A stretch of 64,000 nucleotides of DNA from Nocardia africana NBRC 100379. GTDB taxonomy: Bacteria > Actinomycetota > Actinomycetes > Mycobacteriales > Mycobacteriaceae. Both the position numbers and the translations under genes were made by a program. The stretch covers positions 62,001 through 126,000 of the forward strand of contig NZ_BDAV01000003.1 of NCBI RefSeq assembly GCF_001612635.1, read 5' to 3'. Below the pieces are notes generated by a model that was given only the letters and a program-made list of their open reading frames with translations, was not told the DNA's origin and searched no databases. Of the stretch, positions 37,295-47,187 are shown piece after piece. Every line of letters begins with the position of its first letter. Positions within the stretch are counted from its first letter, which is position 1.

Positions 37295-38278
37295 CTACGC
37301 GGCCTTGCGGGCGGGTTCGCTGCGGTAGCGGGAGGCGGGGCCGTGGATGCCCAGGAGGCGCCAGGCGACCTTGGCGACGGGGTTCATCAGGCCGCTGGTG
37401 GTGGCCAGCGCTCGGACGTCGCCGAAGATGTTGCGCATGGTGGTCTGGGACTCGGCGCTGCCCCAGTAGGCCTCGCGCATCACCTCCGCGGGGATGTCGA
37501 ACTTCTCCACGAACTCCTTGGGCGGAGTCATGATCATGTCGAGCATGATCCGCATCGCGGTCGGGAAGAGCAGCGACAGCACGAACTTGGTGGCCGGATT
37601 CATGCCGGGCACATTGCGGCGCAGGTATTCGTGCGCGAACGAGATGTGGCGAGCTTCTTCCGCCACGTGGATCTGCATCACGCGCTGCACCATCGGGTGC
37701 AGGTCGGTTCCGGCGCGCAGCAGCGATTTCTGCAGGTGGTCGATGGGCTCCTCGCCGCCGAGGATCATCGTGAAGAACAGTTCCGGGAAGTACTTCACGG
37801 CCGGCCAGATGATCATGGTCAGCTTGCGGTCGATGGTGCCCATGCCGACCACATCCTCGCCGATGCGGTTGATCATCTCCTGGAACATCATCGTGTGGTT
37901 GCACTCTTCGGCCGCCTCGTGGGTCACGTAGCGGAATTCCGGATCTCCGTTGGGCACCGACACCAGGTACTGCATCAGACCGCGGATCAGCAGCTGCTCG
38001 AAGTCCAGGCCGACCTTGGCGATACCGGCCTGCCGCCACATCCCCATGGCGATCTGGCGTTCCACCGGCTGCGCCTTGTACCAGGGGTGGCGGCCCAGCG
38101 GATCCTCGTCCGGCATGATCCAGCGGGTATCGGTCGGATCGACCGCGAATTCCGGTGAGTCCCAATCGATGTCGACGTAGGGATCGAAGTTCTTGTGCAC
38201 AGACCCCTCGGACAGACCGCGCAGGATCTCGTGATACTCGGGATCGGCCGACGTGTTCTTTACGGCAGTGGACGGCAT
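37295..38278 (-). CDS. AurF-type di-iron oxygenase
   Basis: A 327-residue helical protein with a complete set of di-iron ligands in AurF spacing: Glu94 (DFEQLL), Glu125-x2-His128 (EECNH), Glu177 (GGEEPID), His204, Glu208 and His211 (HVAEEARH). AurF oxidises an arylamine to a nitro compound; other relatives act on different amines or acyl chains, so the substrate is open. ATG 38278 follows AAGGAG. The gene is absent from the corresponding place in M. tuberculosis, where Rv3603c and Rv3604c adjoin, so it is an insertion in the pantothenate-folate block. A palindrome AACCGGTT lies upstream. Confidence 0.85.
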   Translation of the reverse strand: MPSTAVKNTSADPEYHEILRGLSEGSVHKNFDPYVDIDWDSPEFAVDPTDTRWIMPDEDPLGRHPWYKAQPVERQIAMGMWRQAGIAKVGLDFEQLLIRGLMQYLVSVPNGDPEFRYVTHEAAEECNHTMMFQEMINRIGEDVVGMGTIDRKLTMIIWPAVKYFPELFFTMILGGEEPIDHLQKSLLRAGTDLHPMVQRVMQIHVAEEARHISFAHEYLRRNVPGMNPATKFVLSLLFPTAMRIMLDMIMTPPKEFVEKFDIPAEVMREAYWGSAESQTTMRNIFGDVRALATTSGLMNPVAKVAWRLLGIHGPASRYRSEPARKAA

Positions 38279-38339
38279 CTTCGGTGTCTCCTTCGCAGTA
38301 CTCCTCTTGCGAAAGTAACCGATACTGAGCGTCACATGC

Positions 38340-38347
38340 AACCGGTT
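38340..38347. promoter_or_regulatory. Palindrome AACCGGTT upstream of the di-iron oxygenase
   Basis: The 14-bp TGCAACCGGTTTAT is centred on a perfect 8-bp palindrome 62 bp before the start codon. It matches seven of eight fixed positions of the KstR consensus, but could belong to another TetR-family regulator. Confidence 0.35.
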
Positions 38348-38368
38348 TATCGGGCGTGATCGCGGGCA

Positions 38369-39376
38369 TTACGAGCTGTTCTGCTCCGATCGCAGATTCG
38401 CCATGATCTCCGCGACGGTGAGTTTGCGTCCCGGCTGGTGCTCGTCGGAGTCGGCGTGGCGACGCCTCCGAGAACCGGCGGTACCCATGGTCGGCGCCGG
38501 TTGGGCGGGAGCCAGCCGCGGCACCGAGGAACTCGGGCGCGCGTCGCCGGATTCGGCGGGGGCCGACGTTGCCTCGGACGCCCCGTTCGCCGACGTGGCG
38601 GAGGTCGCCGCGGACGCAGCACCGGCGACCTGCCCGTCGCCGGGCGACTCGGCCGATCCGGACTCCGGCGATCGAGACGTCGACGGTTCGGACTTCGGGG
38701 ACGATTCCCCCTCCTCATCCGGCCCCTCCGCCGAGACCACGGCGGTCTCGGCCGTCACCGGATCGTCGTACGGACTGGCGAAGGCCGGGGGCTCGGGATG
38801 ATCGGGATCGAAGACCGGCGAGACCACGTGCAGGGGCACGGCGGGCGCACTCCACGCGTCCCAGGTGTCGGTTTCCTGCGAGCTACCGTTCGCCACGGTG
38901 GCCCGGGTGAGCTCTTGCACCCGTACGGCCTCGGCGCGCAGCGCCGGTCGGTCGACCAGTAGGTCGCCGTCGAACAGCCGCTGCAGGCTTTCGCGCAACA
39001 CGGTCAGCTCGCTTCGCAGCGCGGCCAGTTCGGCGGCGTCCGCGCCGACCTCCCGGCGCACCCGAGATTCGACGCCGAGTTCGTATTCGCGCCGGGCGGT
39101 GATCTCGCGTTCGAGCTGCAACTCGTAGACCTTCTGCAGGTCACGAGCCTTGGCCTGATCGATCGCCGCATCCCGGCGATAGCGGGTCGCCGCCAGCGCG
39201 GCCACCGCGGCGGCCCACAGAGCCGCGACCAAACCGACCCGAACCAGCTGCACATTGTTGCTGAAAATCAGAAACACACTGGCAATCAGACCGAGCAGAA
39301 TTAATACGCCGACGACGATTTTTCCCGCGTTGTCCCGCTGTCGCGGGGAAGCACTGCTACGGGAGGGTGAAACCAT
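38369..39376 (-). CDS. DUF6779-type membrane protein (Rv3604c-like)
   Basis: A 335-residue protein of unknown function. Two hydrophobic segments (about 19-39 and 46-63) are followed by a charged coiled-coil-like stretch (about 70-140; RDLQKVYELQLEREITARREYEL), then a long disordered region rich in Ser, Pro, Ala, Thr and Glu, and a short conserved-looking C terminus (GRKLTVAEIMANLRSEQNSS). The C-terminal motif after a basic SRRRRHAD patch may be a docking site. The same position upstream of panC and downstream of folK is held by the Ala/Arg/Pro-rich membrane protein Rv3604c in M. tuberculosis. Confidence 0.82.
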   Translation of the reverse strand: MVSPSRSSASPRQRDNAGKIVVGVLILLGLIASVFLIFSNNVQLVRVGLVAALWAAAVAALAATRYRRDAAIDQAKARDLQKVYELQLEREITARREYELGVESRVRREVGADAAELAALRSELTVLRESLQRLFDGDLLVDRPALRAEAVRVQELTRATVANGSSQETDTWDAWSAPAVPLHVVSPVFDPDHPEPPAFASPYDDPVTAETAVVSAEGPDEEGESSPKSEPSTSRSPESGSAESPGDGQVAGAASAATSATSANGASEATSAPAESGDARPSSSVPRLAPAQPAPTMGTAGSRRRRHADSDEHQPGRKLTVAEIMANLRSEQNSS

Positions 39377-39446
39377 GTCCGCAAGGGTAGCTCGAATAGC
39401 GGATTTCGGCGCGCAGCCGGTCCGGAACTCTACTCAGTCGTGATAG

Positions 39447-39926
39447 CTATGGGGTAGCTGGTTCGTCTGGTGGCTCGTGTGGCGCGCGGCAGCAATACTC
39501 CAGCCACAGCGCGGCGGCGACCAGCACCACACCGGCGATCAGACCCACGATGGCGCCGGGTGTGTCCGAGGCGGCCGCGTGCATCTCCGACCGCTGCGGC
39601 AGCACCCAGATCAGGAAGCCCAGCCACACGCCGGCCGCCAGCGAACCCACCTGTGCCGAGGCCTTCGCCAGCGCCACCGCACGGGCCGCGGTGATCGGAT
39701 GCAACTGTTTCGGACCGTCACCGATGCGGTGATCGCCGACGCGGGCGCGAATCACGAACGCCAGCACCGCTTCCACGGCCGCCACCGGATACAGCGAGGC
39801 ACCCGCGATCACCGTGATCGGCGGAAAGCTCGAATAGGCCCAGCGGGTCGCCACCCACGCCACCGCGGCGGCGATGACGACATTCGCCAGCAGATCCAGA
39901 ATCTTGGTCGGCCTCATGACGTTCAT
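39447..39926 (-). CDS. DUF3180 membrane protein (Rv3605c-like)
   Basis: A 159-residue protein with four predicted membrane segments (about 13-30, 40-60, 86-108 and 122-145). The start MNVMRPTKILDLLANVVIAA and the block LHPITAARAVALAKASAQVGSLAAG are typical of DUF3180, a family of unknown function found directly after folK in mycobacteria and relatives. ATG 39926 is chosen for a GGTGG upstream; ATG 39917 is the alternative. It lies 28 nt downstream of folK and is likely co-transcribed with the folate genes. Confidence 0.88.
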   Translation of the reverse strand: MNVMRPTKILDLLANVVIAAAVAWVATRWAYSSFPPITVIAGASLYPVAAVEAVLAFVIRARVGDHRIGDGPKQLHPITAARAVALAKASAQVGSLAAGVWLGFLIWVLPQRSEMHAAASDTPGAIVGLIAGVVLVAAALWLEYCCRAPHEPPDEPATP

Positions 39927-39954
39927 GACCAGCCACCGTTCATCGTCGCGCCAC

Positions 39955-40491
39955 TCATCGATCCGCCGCGGACAGCGACAGGTCGGTGAGCCGGACGCCG
40001 TCGATGTCGCCCGGATCGAGTTCGGCGAGCAGCTCTCGAATCGGCCGGGTGCGGCCGAGCACCTGCAGCGTCGCATCGGGTTCGACTTCGGCCCACGGCA
40101 CCAGGACGAACGCGCGATGATGCGCCTGCGGATGCGGCAGCGTCAGTTCGGGGTCCGCACTGGTCACCGGGCGCAGCCCCGCGGGGCCACGCTCGGCGCA
40201 CCAGATCACGTCGACATCCAGAGTCCGTGCGCCCCAGCGGATCTCGCGGACCCGCCCGGACCGCTGTTCCAACCGCTGTCCGCGTTCGAGCCAATCGCGC
40301 GGGCCCAACTCCGAATCCTGGACCACCACAACGGCATTGAGGTAGTCCTCCTGCGGCACTCCACCCCACGGCGCGGTCGAGTACACCGACGAGACCGCGA
40401 CCACCTGCGGGGTCAGCGCCTCCACCACACTGCGCAGATGGGCGAGCCGATCACCCAGATTCGACCCGATCGACAGCACCGCACGGCTCAT
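39955..40491 (-). CDS. folK: 2-amino-4-hydroxy-6-hydroxymethyldihydropteridine pyrophosphokinase
   Basis: Pyrophosphorylates the pterin precursor in folate synthesis. The 178-residue protein has the family start [14 protein letters not shown], the [19 protein letters not shown] block, the HPPK signature [14 protein letters not shown] and [20 protein letters not shown]. It overlaps folB by ATGA, so folP, folB and folK are translationally coupled in a row. The C terminus is slightly longer than in E. coli. Orthologue of Rv3606c. Confidence 0.97.
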   Translation of the reverse strand: MSRAVLSIGSNLGDRLAHLRSVVEALTPQVVAVSSVYSTAPWGGVPQEDYLNAVVVVQDSELGPRDWLERGQRLEQRSGRVREIRWGARTLDVDVIWCAERGPAGLRPVTSADPELTLPHPQAHHRAFVLVPWAEVEPDATLQVLGRTRPIRELLAELDPGDIDGVRLTDLSLSAADR

Positions 40492-40880
40492 CCGGCCACC
40501 TCCGGGGTCCGCGGTACCTCTCGCCGCCTGGTGGCCACCACGCGGACATCGGCGAAGGTGTGCGGAATCGGCGCCGAGGGTTTGTGCACGACCACCTCCG
40601 CGGCGGTGACGCGCTCGTCGCGCATCACATCGTCGGCGATCTCGGCGGCGACGGTCTCGATGAGATTGCGCGGTGGACCGGAGACGATCGCGACCGCGCG
40701 TTGCGCCAGCTCGCCGTAGTCGACGGTGGCCGACAGCTCATCGGTCGCGGCCGCCTTCGCGAAATCCAGCCACAGGGTGATGTCGACCAGGAATTCCTGG
40801 CCGTCGCGGCGCTCGAAGTCGAAGCAGCCGTGGTGACCGTAGGCGCGCAGACCGCGCAGCTCGATGCGATCGGTACTCAC
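40488..40880 (-). CDS. folB: Dihydroneopterin aldolase
   Basis: Splits dihydroneopterin to the hydroxymethyl pterin used by FolK. The 130-residue protein begins [22 protein letters not shown], with the family GxxxxHG segment, and has the catalytic lysine in [20 protein letters not shown] 40880 overlaps the folP stop by GTGA and has AGGGGAG upstream; the open frame upstream to 41033 is inside folP and not used. Orthologue of Rv3607c. Confidence 0.96.
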   Translation of the reverse strand: MSTDRIELRGLRAYGHHGCFDFERRDGQEFLVDITLWLDFAKAAATDELSATVDYGELAQRAVAIVSGPPRNLIETVAAEIADDVMRDERVTAAEVVVHKPSAPIPHTFADVRVVATRRREVPRTPEVAG

Positions 40881-41800
40881 TCGCTCCCCTGATGGTGTGA
40901 ACCGGATTCGGCGGCCCGCCGCTGCCCGGATTCGGCGGCCCGCCGCTGCCCGGATTCGGCGGCCCGCCGCCACGCATCCGCGACGGCGATGGCGTCGAGC
41001 GACGACCGCACGTCGTGTACTCGCACGCCCCATGCGCCGTGCTGGGCGGCCAGGGCGGAGATGGTCGCGGTGGCGACCTCACGCCCGTCGGGCGGGCGCG
41101 GGCCGGACTCGTCGGCCAGCAGCGAACCAAGGAAACGCTTGCGGGAGGCACCGACCAGAATCGGCAGGCCCTGAGCCGTCAGTTCCGGCAGTGCGCCCAG
41201 CAAGGCCCAGTTGTGCTCGGCGTTCTTGGCGAAGCCGAGGCCGGGGTCCAGTACCAGCCGGCTCGGATGCACGCCGGCCGCCATGGCCAGATCCACCTGA
41301 GACGAGAGTTCGGCCAGCACCTCGCGCACGACGTCGTCGTAGTGGTCGGCCGGGCCGATGTGGCGATGGTCGGCATTCGCCCGCCAGTGCATCAGAATCC
41401 ACGGAATCTCCGCGGCGGCAACGACTTTCACCATCTCGGCATCCGCGCGACCGCCGGATACGTCGTTGACCACGCTCACTCCGGCGTCGATCGCGGCGGC
41501 CGCGACACTCGCCCGCATGGTGTCCACGCTGGTCGGAACGCCGGCCTCCACCAGGCCGCGAATCACCGGGACCACCCGCTGGGCCTCGGTCTCGGGATCG
41601 ATGCGCACGGCGCCCGGGCGGGTGGATTCACCGCCCACATCGATGATGTCGGCGCCCGCCTCGTACAACCGCACCCCGTGGGCGACCGCGACCGCCGGAT
41701 CGAGGTAGCGGCCGCCGTCGGAGAAGGAGTCGCTGGTGACGTTCACCACGCCCATCACCACGCACGAGCGCCCGTCCCGGGGAGTGATCACTGCGCTCAT
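40877..41800 (-). CDS. folP: Dihydropteroate synthase
   Basis: Condenses the pterin pyrophosphate with p-aminobenzoate; target of sulfonamides. The 307-residue protein has both signatures: [17 protein letters not shown] at the N terminus and [14 protein letters not shown], plus [12 protein letters not shown] and [12 protein letters not shown]. The extreme C terminus carries three copies of RRAAESG(Q), from a 24-bp tandem repeat next to the folB start; this tail is absent in the family. It starts 11 nt after the folE stop. The FolP1 type is supported by the surrounding folate operon. Confidence 0.97.
   Translation of the reverse strand: MSAVITPRDGRSCVVMGVVNVTSDSFSDGGRYLDPAVAVAHGVRLYEAGADIIDVGGESTRPGAVRIDPETEAQRVVPVIRGLVEAGVPTSVDTMRASVAAAAIDAGVSVVNDVSGGRADAEMVKVVAAAEIPWILMHWRANADHRHIGPADHYDDVVREVLAELSSQVDLAMAAGVHPSRLVLDPGLGFAKNAEHNWALLGALPELTAQGLPILVGASRKRFLGSLLADESGPRPPDGREVATATISALAAQHGAWGVRVHDVRSSLDAIAVADAWRRAAESGQRRAAESGQRRAAESGSHHQGSE
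40903..40970. repeat. 24-bp tandem repeat at the 3' end of folP
   Basis: Two full copies (40903-40926, 40927-40950) and a third partial copy (40951-40970) are identical and in frame, encoding the RRAAESGQ repeats of the FolP tail. Confidence 0.9.
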
Positions 41801-41810
41801 GGGCGATCGC

Positions 41811-42482
41811 TCATTTGCGCAGGATCAGGTCGAGGGCCTCGGCCCGCGAGGCCGCGTTGGTCTGCAGCAGGCCGCGGACCGCGGAGGTGGTGGTGCTCGC
41901 GCCCGGCTTGCGGATGCCGCGCATCGCCATGCACAGATGCTCGGCCTCCACCACGACGATGGCGCCGCGCGGATCCAGCTTCCGCATGACCGCATCGGCG
42001 ATCTGGCTGGTCAGCCGCTCCTGGACCTGCGGCCGCTTGGCGTACAGATCGACCAGGCGGGCCAGTTTGGACAGACCGGTGACCCGGCCCTGGGGGCCCG
42101 GGATGTATCCGACGTGAGCGACCCCGTGGAAGGACACCAGGTGGTGTTCGCAGGTCGAGTACATCGGAATGTCGCGCACCAGCACCAGTTCCTGATGTCC
42201 TTCGTCGAAGGTGGTGTTGAGCACCGAATCCGGTTCCACGTACAGACCCGCGAACATTTCGAGATAGGCACGCGCGACCCGAGCGGGGGTATCGATCAGC
42301 CCGGGGCGGTCGGGGTCCTCGCCGACCGCGACCAGTAGTTCACGTACCGCGGCCTCGGCCCGCTTCTGATCGAAGGTCCGTCCGGTCCCCAGCGCGACCG
42401 GAGCCGGTGCCTCCGCAACCACGGCGGCACCCGCGCCCGACGCCGAATCGGACCCGGCGGGAGCGCTGTTGTTGGCCGACAT
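41811..42482 (-). CDS. folE: GTP cyclohydrolase I
   Basis: First enzyme of folate synthesis, turning GTP into dihydroneopterin triphosphate. The 223-residue protein has the zinc ligands in [15 protein letters not shown] and [12 protein letters not shown], and the [14 protein letters not shown] region of the toroid. The first 40 residues are a variable Ala/Ser/Pro leader. ATG 42482 follows GGAGG; the frame upstream adds only six codons. It lies 75 nt after ftsH and 10 nt before folP. Orthologue of Rv3609c. Confidence 0.97.
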   Translation of the reverse strand: MSANNSAPAGSDSASGAGAAVVAEAPAPVALGTGRTFDQKRAEAAVRELLVAVGEDPDRPGLIDTPARVARAYLEMFAGLYVEPDSVLNTTFDEGHQELVLVRDIPMYSTCEHHLVSFHGVAHVGYIPGPQGRVTGLSKLARLVDLYAKRPQVQERLTSQIADAVMRKLDPRGAIVVVEAEHLCMAMRGIRKPGASTTTSAVRGLLQTNAASRAEALDLILRK

Positions 42483-42557
42483 ACGAGGACACCTCCACAA
42501 TCACGTAAATCAACGCGCCGACAGCGCGGTTCGACCGTCGAGCCTAATCGCAGCCGG

Positions 42558-44951
42558 TCAGCGGTGGCTGTTCGGTCCGTCCCAATCGCCGTGATCCTGG
42601 GTGCCGTTCTGCGTCGAACCCTCCTGGTCTCCGGACCATTCGGGTCGGCGATGACCGCCGCCGTAACGCTGCTGTTCGCCATAGCGCTGCGGCTCGCCGT
42701 ATCCCTGAGAGCCGCCGTACTCCGGCTGCTGCGGCGATCCCCCCTTGGACGGATCCTCCTGCGGCGGCCAGCCCGGGGCCGACCAACCGGCGGGAGCGCC
42801 GTAATCGGGCCGGGACCCGTGCGTGCCCTGCCGCGGATATCCCGGGCCACCCGCGGGCCGCGGGTAGTTGCCGGGCTGCGGGGCCGGATAACCGTAGCCG
42901 GGGGTCGGAGCCGGCGCCGGGGTCCGATACCCCTCCTGCGGATAACCGTTGGCCGGCACCGGCTGCGGAGCGGGCTGCTGGTCCGGCTTACGCGTTTCGG
43001 CTTCCTCGGGCCACGGTTCACCGCGTTCGGCGGCGAGCTCGCGCGGGGTCTTCACCGGCGGCCGGTCCGAGGGCACGCGTTCACCGAAATCGTTGAAGGC
43101 GGTGATGCGCGGACGCTTGTCGACGGTGGCGAGCACCTGCTCGAGGTCCTTGCGATGCAGGGTCTCGCGCTCCAGCAGCGCACTGGCCAGCGCGTCGAGT
43201 TCGTCGCGATATTCGTTGAGGATCGCCCAGGCCTCGGTGTGCGCGGCCTCGATGAGGTTGCGCACCTCCTCGTCGATCTCGCGGGCCACCTCGTGCGAGT
43301 AATCCGAGCCGGTACCCATCGTGCGGCCCAGGAACGGATCACCCTGTTCCTGTCCGTAGCGCACAGCGCCCAGCCGCGCACTCATGCCGTATTCGGTGAC
43401 CATCGCACGCGCGATCTTGGTCGCCTGGTCGATATCGGACGAGGCGCCGGTTGTCGGCTCGTGGAAGACCAACTCCTCGGCGGCGCGGCCACCCATGGCC
43501 ATCACCAGGCGGGCGATCATCTCCGAACGGGTCATCAGGCCCTTGTCGTCCTCGGGCACGGTCATGGCGTGGCCGCCGGTGCGACCGCGGGCCAGGATGG
43601 TGACCTTGTAGACGGGCTCGATATCCGGCATCGCCCACGCGGCCAGGGTGTGGCCACCCTCGTGGTAGGCGGTGATCTTCTTCTCGTGCTCGCTGATGAT
43701 CCGGCTCTTGCGGCGCGGGCCGCCGATCACGCGGTCGACCGATTCCTCCAGCGCCGGACCGGTGATGACGTTGCCGTGCTCACGCGCGGTGAGCAGCGCG
43801 GCCTCGTTGATCACATTGGCCAGATCCGCACCCGACATGCCGACGGTGCGCTTGGCGAGCCCGTCCAGGTCGGCATCGGGCGCGATCGGCTTGCCCTGCG
43901 AATGCACCCGCAGAATCGCCCGCCGACCGGCGAGGTCCGGATTGCCGACCGGGATCTGCCGGTCGAAGCGGCCCGGGCGCAGCAGCGCCGGGTCCAGGAT
44001 GTCCGGGCGGTTGGTGGCCGCGATGATGATCACACCGGTGCGGTCGCCGAAACCGTCCATCTCGACGAGCAACTGGTTCAGCGTCTGCTCGCGTTCGTCG
44101 TGCCCACCACCGAGGCCGGCGCCACGCTGGCGGCCGACCGCGTCGATCTCGTCGACGAAGATGATGCAGGGGCTGTTCTGCTTGGCCTGATCGAACAGGT
44201 CGCGCACACGCGAGGCGCCGACACCGACGAACATCTCCACGAAGTCGGAACCGGAGATGGTGAAGAACGGCACCCCGGCCTCACCCGCGACCGCGCGGGC
44301 CAGCAGCGTCTTACCGGTTCCGGGCGGGCCGTAGAGCAGCACGCCCTTGGGGATCTTGGCGCCCAGCGCCTGATACCGAGCCGGATTCTGCAGGAAGTCC
44401 TTGATCTCGTACAGCTCTTCGACGGCCTCGTCGGCACCGGCCACATCGGCGAATGTGGTCTTGGGCATGTCCTTCGACAGCTGTTTGGCCTTGGATTTAC
44501 CGAAGCCCATCATGCCGCCGCGGCCACCGCCCTGCATCCGGGCCATCACGAAGACGAACAGGCCCAGCAGAATCACCATCGGCAGGACGAACAGCAGCAC
44601 CTGGGTGAACCAGCTGTCCTGTTTGACCGCGGTGTTGTACGGCGCTCCGGACTGCTGCACGTCGCGCAGGATCTGCGCGGAGACCTCGCTGCCGCCGGGG
44701 TACTTGGCCATGATCTGGGTCTGGCCGCCGGTGGCGTCGTTGCCCTGTTTCAGGGTGATGCGCAGCTGCTGTTCTTTGTCATCGATCTGGACCTGCTTGA
44801 CGTTCTGCTTGTCGGCAAGCTGGGTGAGCGCCACCGAGGTATCGACGTTCTTCCAGCCGCGCGTGTCGTTGCTGAAGTAGCTGACCAGATAGATCACGAG
44901 CAGGATGCCCGCGACTATGGCCAGGTTGCGAAACACTGTCTTGCGGTTCAT
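42558..44951 (-). CDS. ftsH: ATP-dependent zinc metalloprotease FtsH
   Basis: A membrane-anchored AAA+ protease for quality control of membrane and cytoplasmic proteins. The 797-residue protein has two N-terminal membrane segments (about 10-24 and 114-134), the AAA domain with [15 protein letters not shown], Walker B IIFVDEID and the second region of homology, and the zinc site [12 protein letters not shown]. Beyond about residue 645 is a 150-residue tail rich in Pro, Gly, Tyr and Gln that looks disordered and ends in His/Arg; this is longer than in E. coli, but such tails occur in actinobacteria. ATG 44951 follows GGAAAGGAC. It heads the folate cluster. Confidence 0.97.
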   Translation of the reverse strand: MNRKTVFRNLAIVAGILLVIYLVSYFSNDTRGWKNVDTSVALTQLADKQNVKQVQIDDKEQQLRITLKQGNDATGGQTQIMAKYPGGSEVSAQILRDVQQSGAPYNTAVKQDSWFTQVLLFVLPMVILLGLFVFVMARMQGGGRGGMMGFGKSKAKQLSKDMPKTTFADVAGADEAVEELYEIKDFLQNPARYQALGAKIPKGVLLYGPPGTGKTLLARAVAGEAGVPFFTISGSDFVEMFVGVGASRVRDLFDQAKQNSPCIIFVDEIDAVGRQRGAGLGGGHDEREQTLNQLLVEMDGFGDRTGVIIIAATNRPDILDPALLRPGRFDRQIPVGNPDLAGRRAILRVHSQGKPIAPDADLDGLAKRTVGMSGADLANVINEAALLTAREHGNVITGPALEESVDRVIGGPRRKSRIISEHEKKITAYHEGGHTLAAWAMPDIEPVYKVTILARGRTGGHAMTVPEDDKGLMTRSEMIARLVMAMGGRAAEELVFHEPTTGASSDIDQATKIARAMVTEYGMSARLGAVRYGQEQGDPFLGRTMGTGSDYSHEVAREIDEEVRNLIEAAHTEAWAILNEYRDELDALASALLERETLHRKDLEQVLATVDKRPRITAFNDFGERVPSDRPPVKTPRELAAERGEPWPEEAETRKPDQQPAPQPVPANGYPQEGYRTPAPAPTPGYGYPAPQPGNYPRPAGGPGYPRQGTHGSRPDYGAPAGWSAPGWPPQEDPSKGGSPQQPEYGGSQGYGEPQRYGEQQRYGGGHRRPEWSGDQEGSTQNGTQDHGDWDGPNSHR

Positions 44952-45262
44952 AGAGCGTCGGCCGGCGGGCCAGTCCTTTCCGGTGTTTCCGGTGTATGCC
45001 TACTATGCGTCGGGCGGGGCCGTATCCATACCGGCACCGACCGGGTCGGGCAGAACGGATGCGGACAAGCCACGTTACCGCGTACGGTCTACTCGATACA
45101 TCGCGCAGTTCGGCAGCTGATGCAGTTCAACAGGTAAACGGTCGGAGAACGCTGGTGGTTCCCGGCCGACCGGGCGATCACCTCACGGTGTCCGTCCAAG
45201 TGGTCCCAATCATGGCATGCACGACCTATTGTGAGCGACAACACAGGACGAACGCAGGGGGT
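44952..45262. other. 311-nt divergent intergenic region (ftsH / PH-like gene)
   Basis: No gene is visible. It should hold both promoters. On the plus strand TATTGT (45227-45232) is a possible -10 for the rightward gene. On the ftsH side there is a perfect 9-bp tandem repeat next to the ribosome binding site. Confidence 0.6.
44977..44994. repeat. Tandem 9-bp repeat in the ftsH leader
   Basis: TTTCCGGTG occurs twice in direct succession, 26-43 nt before the ftsH start codon; no function is assigned. Confidence 0.6.
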
Positions 45263-46186
45263 ATGGACATAGTCGAGCTACGGACACCCACAGCGATACT
45301 GCGCCACGGCGGCGGGCGACTCCAGGTTCTGCGGCCGGGCACCGATGGCGAGCGGGTGCTCGACGTTCCGGTGTCGGACCTGCTCAAGGTCCGGCTGAAC
45401 CGGCGCGCCGACGACGCCGTCGTGATCGAAATCTATCTGCGTTATCCGAGTCCGGTCCTCACCGGCGTCCCGGCCGACCGCACCCCGCTCCCGGTGCTGA
45501 TCGCCGAACACGACGTGCCGGCCGCGACCGTGATCGTGGAGCGGATCAACTCCCAGATCCTGGCCACCCAGCGCATCGACATGTCGGCACCCGATCTGGT
45601 GCCACCCGCGCCGGTCTGGGGCAAGACCGGCCCGACCCGGGCCGACGTGGACCGCGCGGTCCGGCGGATGGCGCCGCGGCGGGAGACCCGCTCGGCCGCC
45701 GGAGCGCTGCACACGATGGTCACACCCGATGAATTCATGCTGGAGACGGCGATGGTCACCGCGGTCCCACCGGCCGGACGGGGACGCGGACTCCTGGCCG
45801 TCACCACCGGGCGGGTGCTGCTGCTCTCGATCGGATCCACTCCCCGCTACGCGCACGAGATGCCGGTTTCGGCGCTGATCTCGGCCGAGGTCGGTAAGGG
45901 TTCGGGCGACGAGCCGGGTGGCGATTACGGCATCGACCTCACCGACGGCAACAGGACGCTGAGTTTTCTGGGCACCGACCGGGCCGATACCGATCGGATC
46001 GTCGGCGCGGTGAATTTCGCGATTCAGCGCGAGTCCGCCGACGGCGCCGTAGCGCCGCCGGACCCCGGCGTGGCACAGCTGTATTCGGAGTGGGAATTGC
46101 TGGTCGAGCGTCATTCGCTGGCGATGGTCGACGATGCGCAGTTCCAGCGTTACGGCCGCGGGATCCTGCGCTCGCTCCCCGACTGA
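45263..46186 (+). CDS. Hypothetical protein, possibly with a PH-like domain
   Basis: A 307-residue soluble protein that I do not recognise. The first 90 residues are a beta-rich domain (MDIVELRTPTAILRHGGGRL), and about residues 145-260 alternate strands ending in a helix (LETAMVTAVPPAGRGRGLLAVTTGRVLLLSIG, then a nucleating FAIQRE helix), which is the pattern of bacterial PH-like domains. No signal peptide or membrane segment is present. ATG 45263 has a purine-rich stretch just upstream; the longer frame from 44996 is not preferred. It ends 6 nt from the convergent DUF1266 gene. The function is unknown. Confidence 0.7.
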   Translation: MDIVELRTPTAILRHGGGRLQVLRPGTDGERVLDVPVSDLLKVRLNRRADDAVVIEIYLRYPSPVLTGVPADRTPLPVLIAEHDVPAATVIVERINSQILATQRIDMSAPDLVPPAPVWGKTGPTRADVDRAVRRMAPRRETRSAAGALHTMVTPDEFMLETAMVTAVPPAGRGRGLLAVTTGRVLLLSIGSTPRYAHEMPVSALISAEVGKGSGDEPGGDYGIDLTDGNRTLSFLGTDRADTDRIVGAVNFAIQRESADGAVAPPDPGVAQLYSEWELLVERHSLAMVDDAQFQRYGRGILRSLPD

Positions 46187-46192
46187 GCCGCG

Positions 46193-47014
46193 CTACTCCC
46201 CCTGGAGTGCGATGCGCCGCCACGGACTGGTCGGCCGCATCCATAGCCGGACCAGTTCGAGCCGCCGATCGGTGCCGCCGGACTTGAGTACGGCCATATC
46301 CTCACAGGCCTGCCAGTAGGTCCAGCCGGTGAGATAGGCGTCGCCGAACTGCCGCCAATTGCGGTAGCGCTTCTGCGCCGGCGGCAACGCGCGCATCACA
46401 TAGTCCCAGGCGGTATCGGCCTCGAGGTAGCCCGCGGTGAAGGCCATCCGCGCCACCGCCACCACCCGGGCGAGGTCCCAGGCCTGGATATCGGCCGGCA
46501 GCGGCTGCACCAGATGGCCGGTCAGATCGAGTTTGATCGCCTGGGACCAGATGTCGTAGTCGCGAACCAGCGCCTCCGGGTTGTCCATTCCCCGAAACGC
46601 CCCGACCTGCCGCAGGAAAGCCCGATGCCGATCGGCGCGTTCGCCGAAGCGGTCCCGTTCGGGCGAGTTGAGGGCCGCGTTCACCAGGGGATGGACCAAT
46701 GCGTACAGCGGCGCGTGCATCCCTTCCAGGAGCTGTTCCATCGACGCCATCGCCTCGGTCCCGTCGGTGATTCCCCAGGCCCCGGTGAGGGTGTCGATGG
46801 CCAGTTCACGGCGGTCGCCGAGCGGATGTTCTCGCTCGGGTCCGAGCAACAGCGCGTCGTGGAACGCGTCCCAGCGGGCGGAATAGAACGCCCCCAGGGA
46901 CAGCGCGCGCAATTCGTCGTCGGAAACCTGAGCGCCGGACCAGTGGTCGTCCTCGCGCTCGTCCAGCTCCGAGTAGGGGAAAGTGGTCAGGGTCGGCATG
47001 TCGCGGGCAGCCAT
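46193..47014 (-). CDS. DUF1266 domain protein
   Basis: A 273-residue cytoplasmic protein. The C-terminal half matches the DUF1266 pattern: AWDLARVVAVARMAFTAGYL, then AWDYVMRALPPAQKRYRNW and FGDAYLTGWTYWQ. The N-terminal half contains LSLGAFYSARWDAFHDALLL and WGITDGTEAMASMEQLLEG, also typical. In other bacteria such proteins occur near toxin or conflict systems, but nothing of the sort is seen here. ATG 47014 is preferred; the frame continues upstream for 36 codons without conservation. Confidence 0.78.
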   Translation of the reverse strand: MAARDMPTLTTFPYSELDEREDDHWSGAQVSDDELRALSLGAFYSARWDAFHDALLLGPEREHPLGDRRELAIDTLTGAWGITDGTEAMASMEQLLEGMHAPLYALVHPLVNAALNSPERDRFGERADRHRAFLRQVGAFRGMDNPEALVRDYDIWSQAIKLDLTGHLVQPLPADIQAWDLARVVAVARMAFTAGYLEADTAWDYVMRALPPAQKRYRNWRQFGDAYLTGWTYWQACEDMAVLKSGGTDRRLELVRLWMRPTSPWRRIALQGE

Positions 47015-47174
47015 GGTTCCGATTGTGTCGTATCGGCCATCCGGGAGTCCGGTTATCTCCCGATGCCGTGTCGACTGTGACCCGAGGTCCGCTTCTGGAC
47101 GCTCCGCCACAGTCCGATACACACATTTTTCACATTTGCCGTTTCATCGGGCGCCGCAAGCCCCTGGCGAGGGC

Positions 47175-47180
47175 TACTCT
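47175..47180 (+). promoter_or_regulatory. -10 element (TACTCT) for the leaderless DUF2277 gene
   Basis: TACTCT ends 7 nt before the ATG at 47188 and no Shine-Dalgarno lies between. Confidence 0.4.
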
Positions 47181-47187
47181 CGGCGCC

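Noticed and set aside
38337..38350. KstR operator upstream of the di-iron oxygenase
   Set aside because: TGCAACCGGTTTAT misses the final fixed A of the consensus, so only a generic palindrome is reported.
42564..45137. An 857-codon open frame on the plus strand
   Set aside because: It lies antisense to ftsH and has no recognisable domain; ftsH on the other strand is certain.
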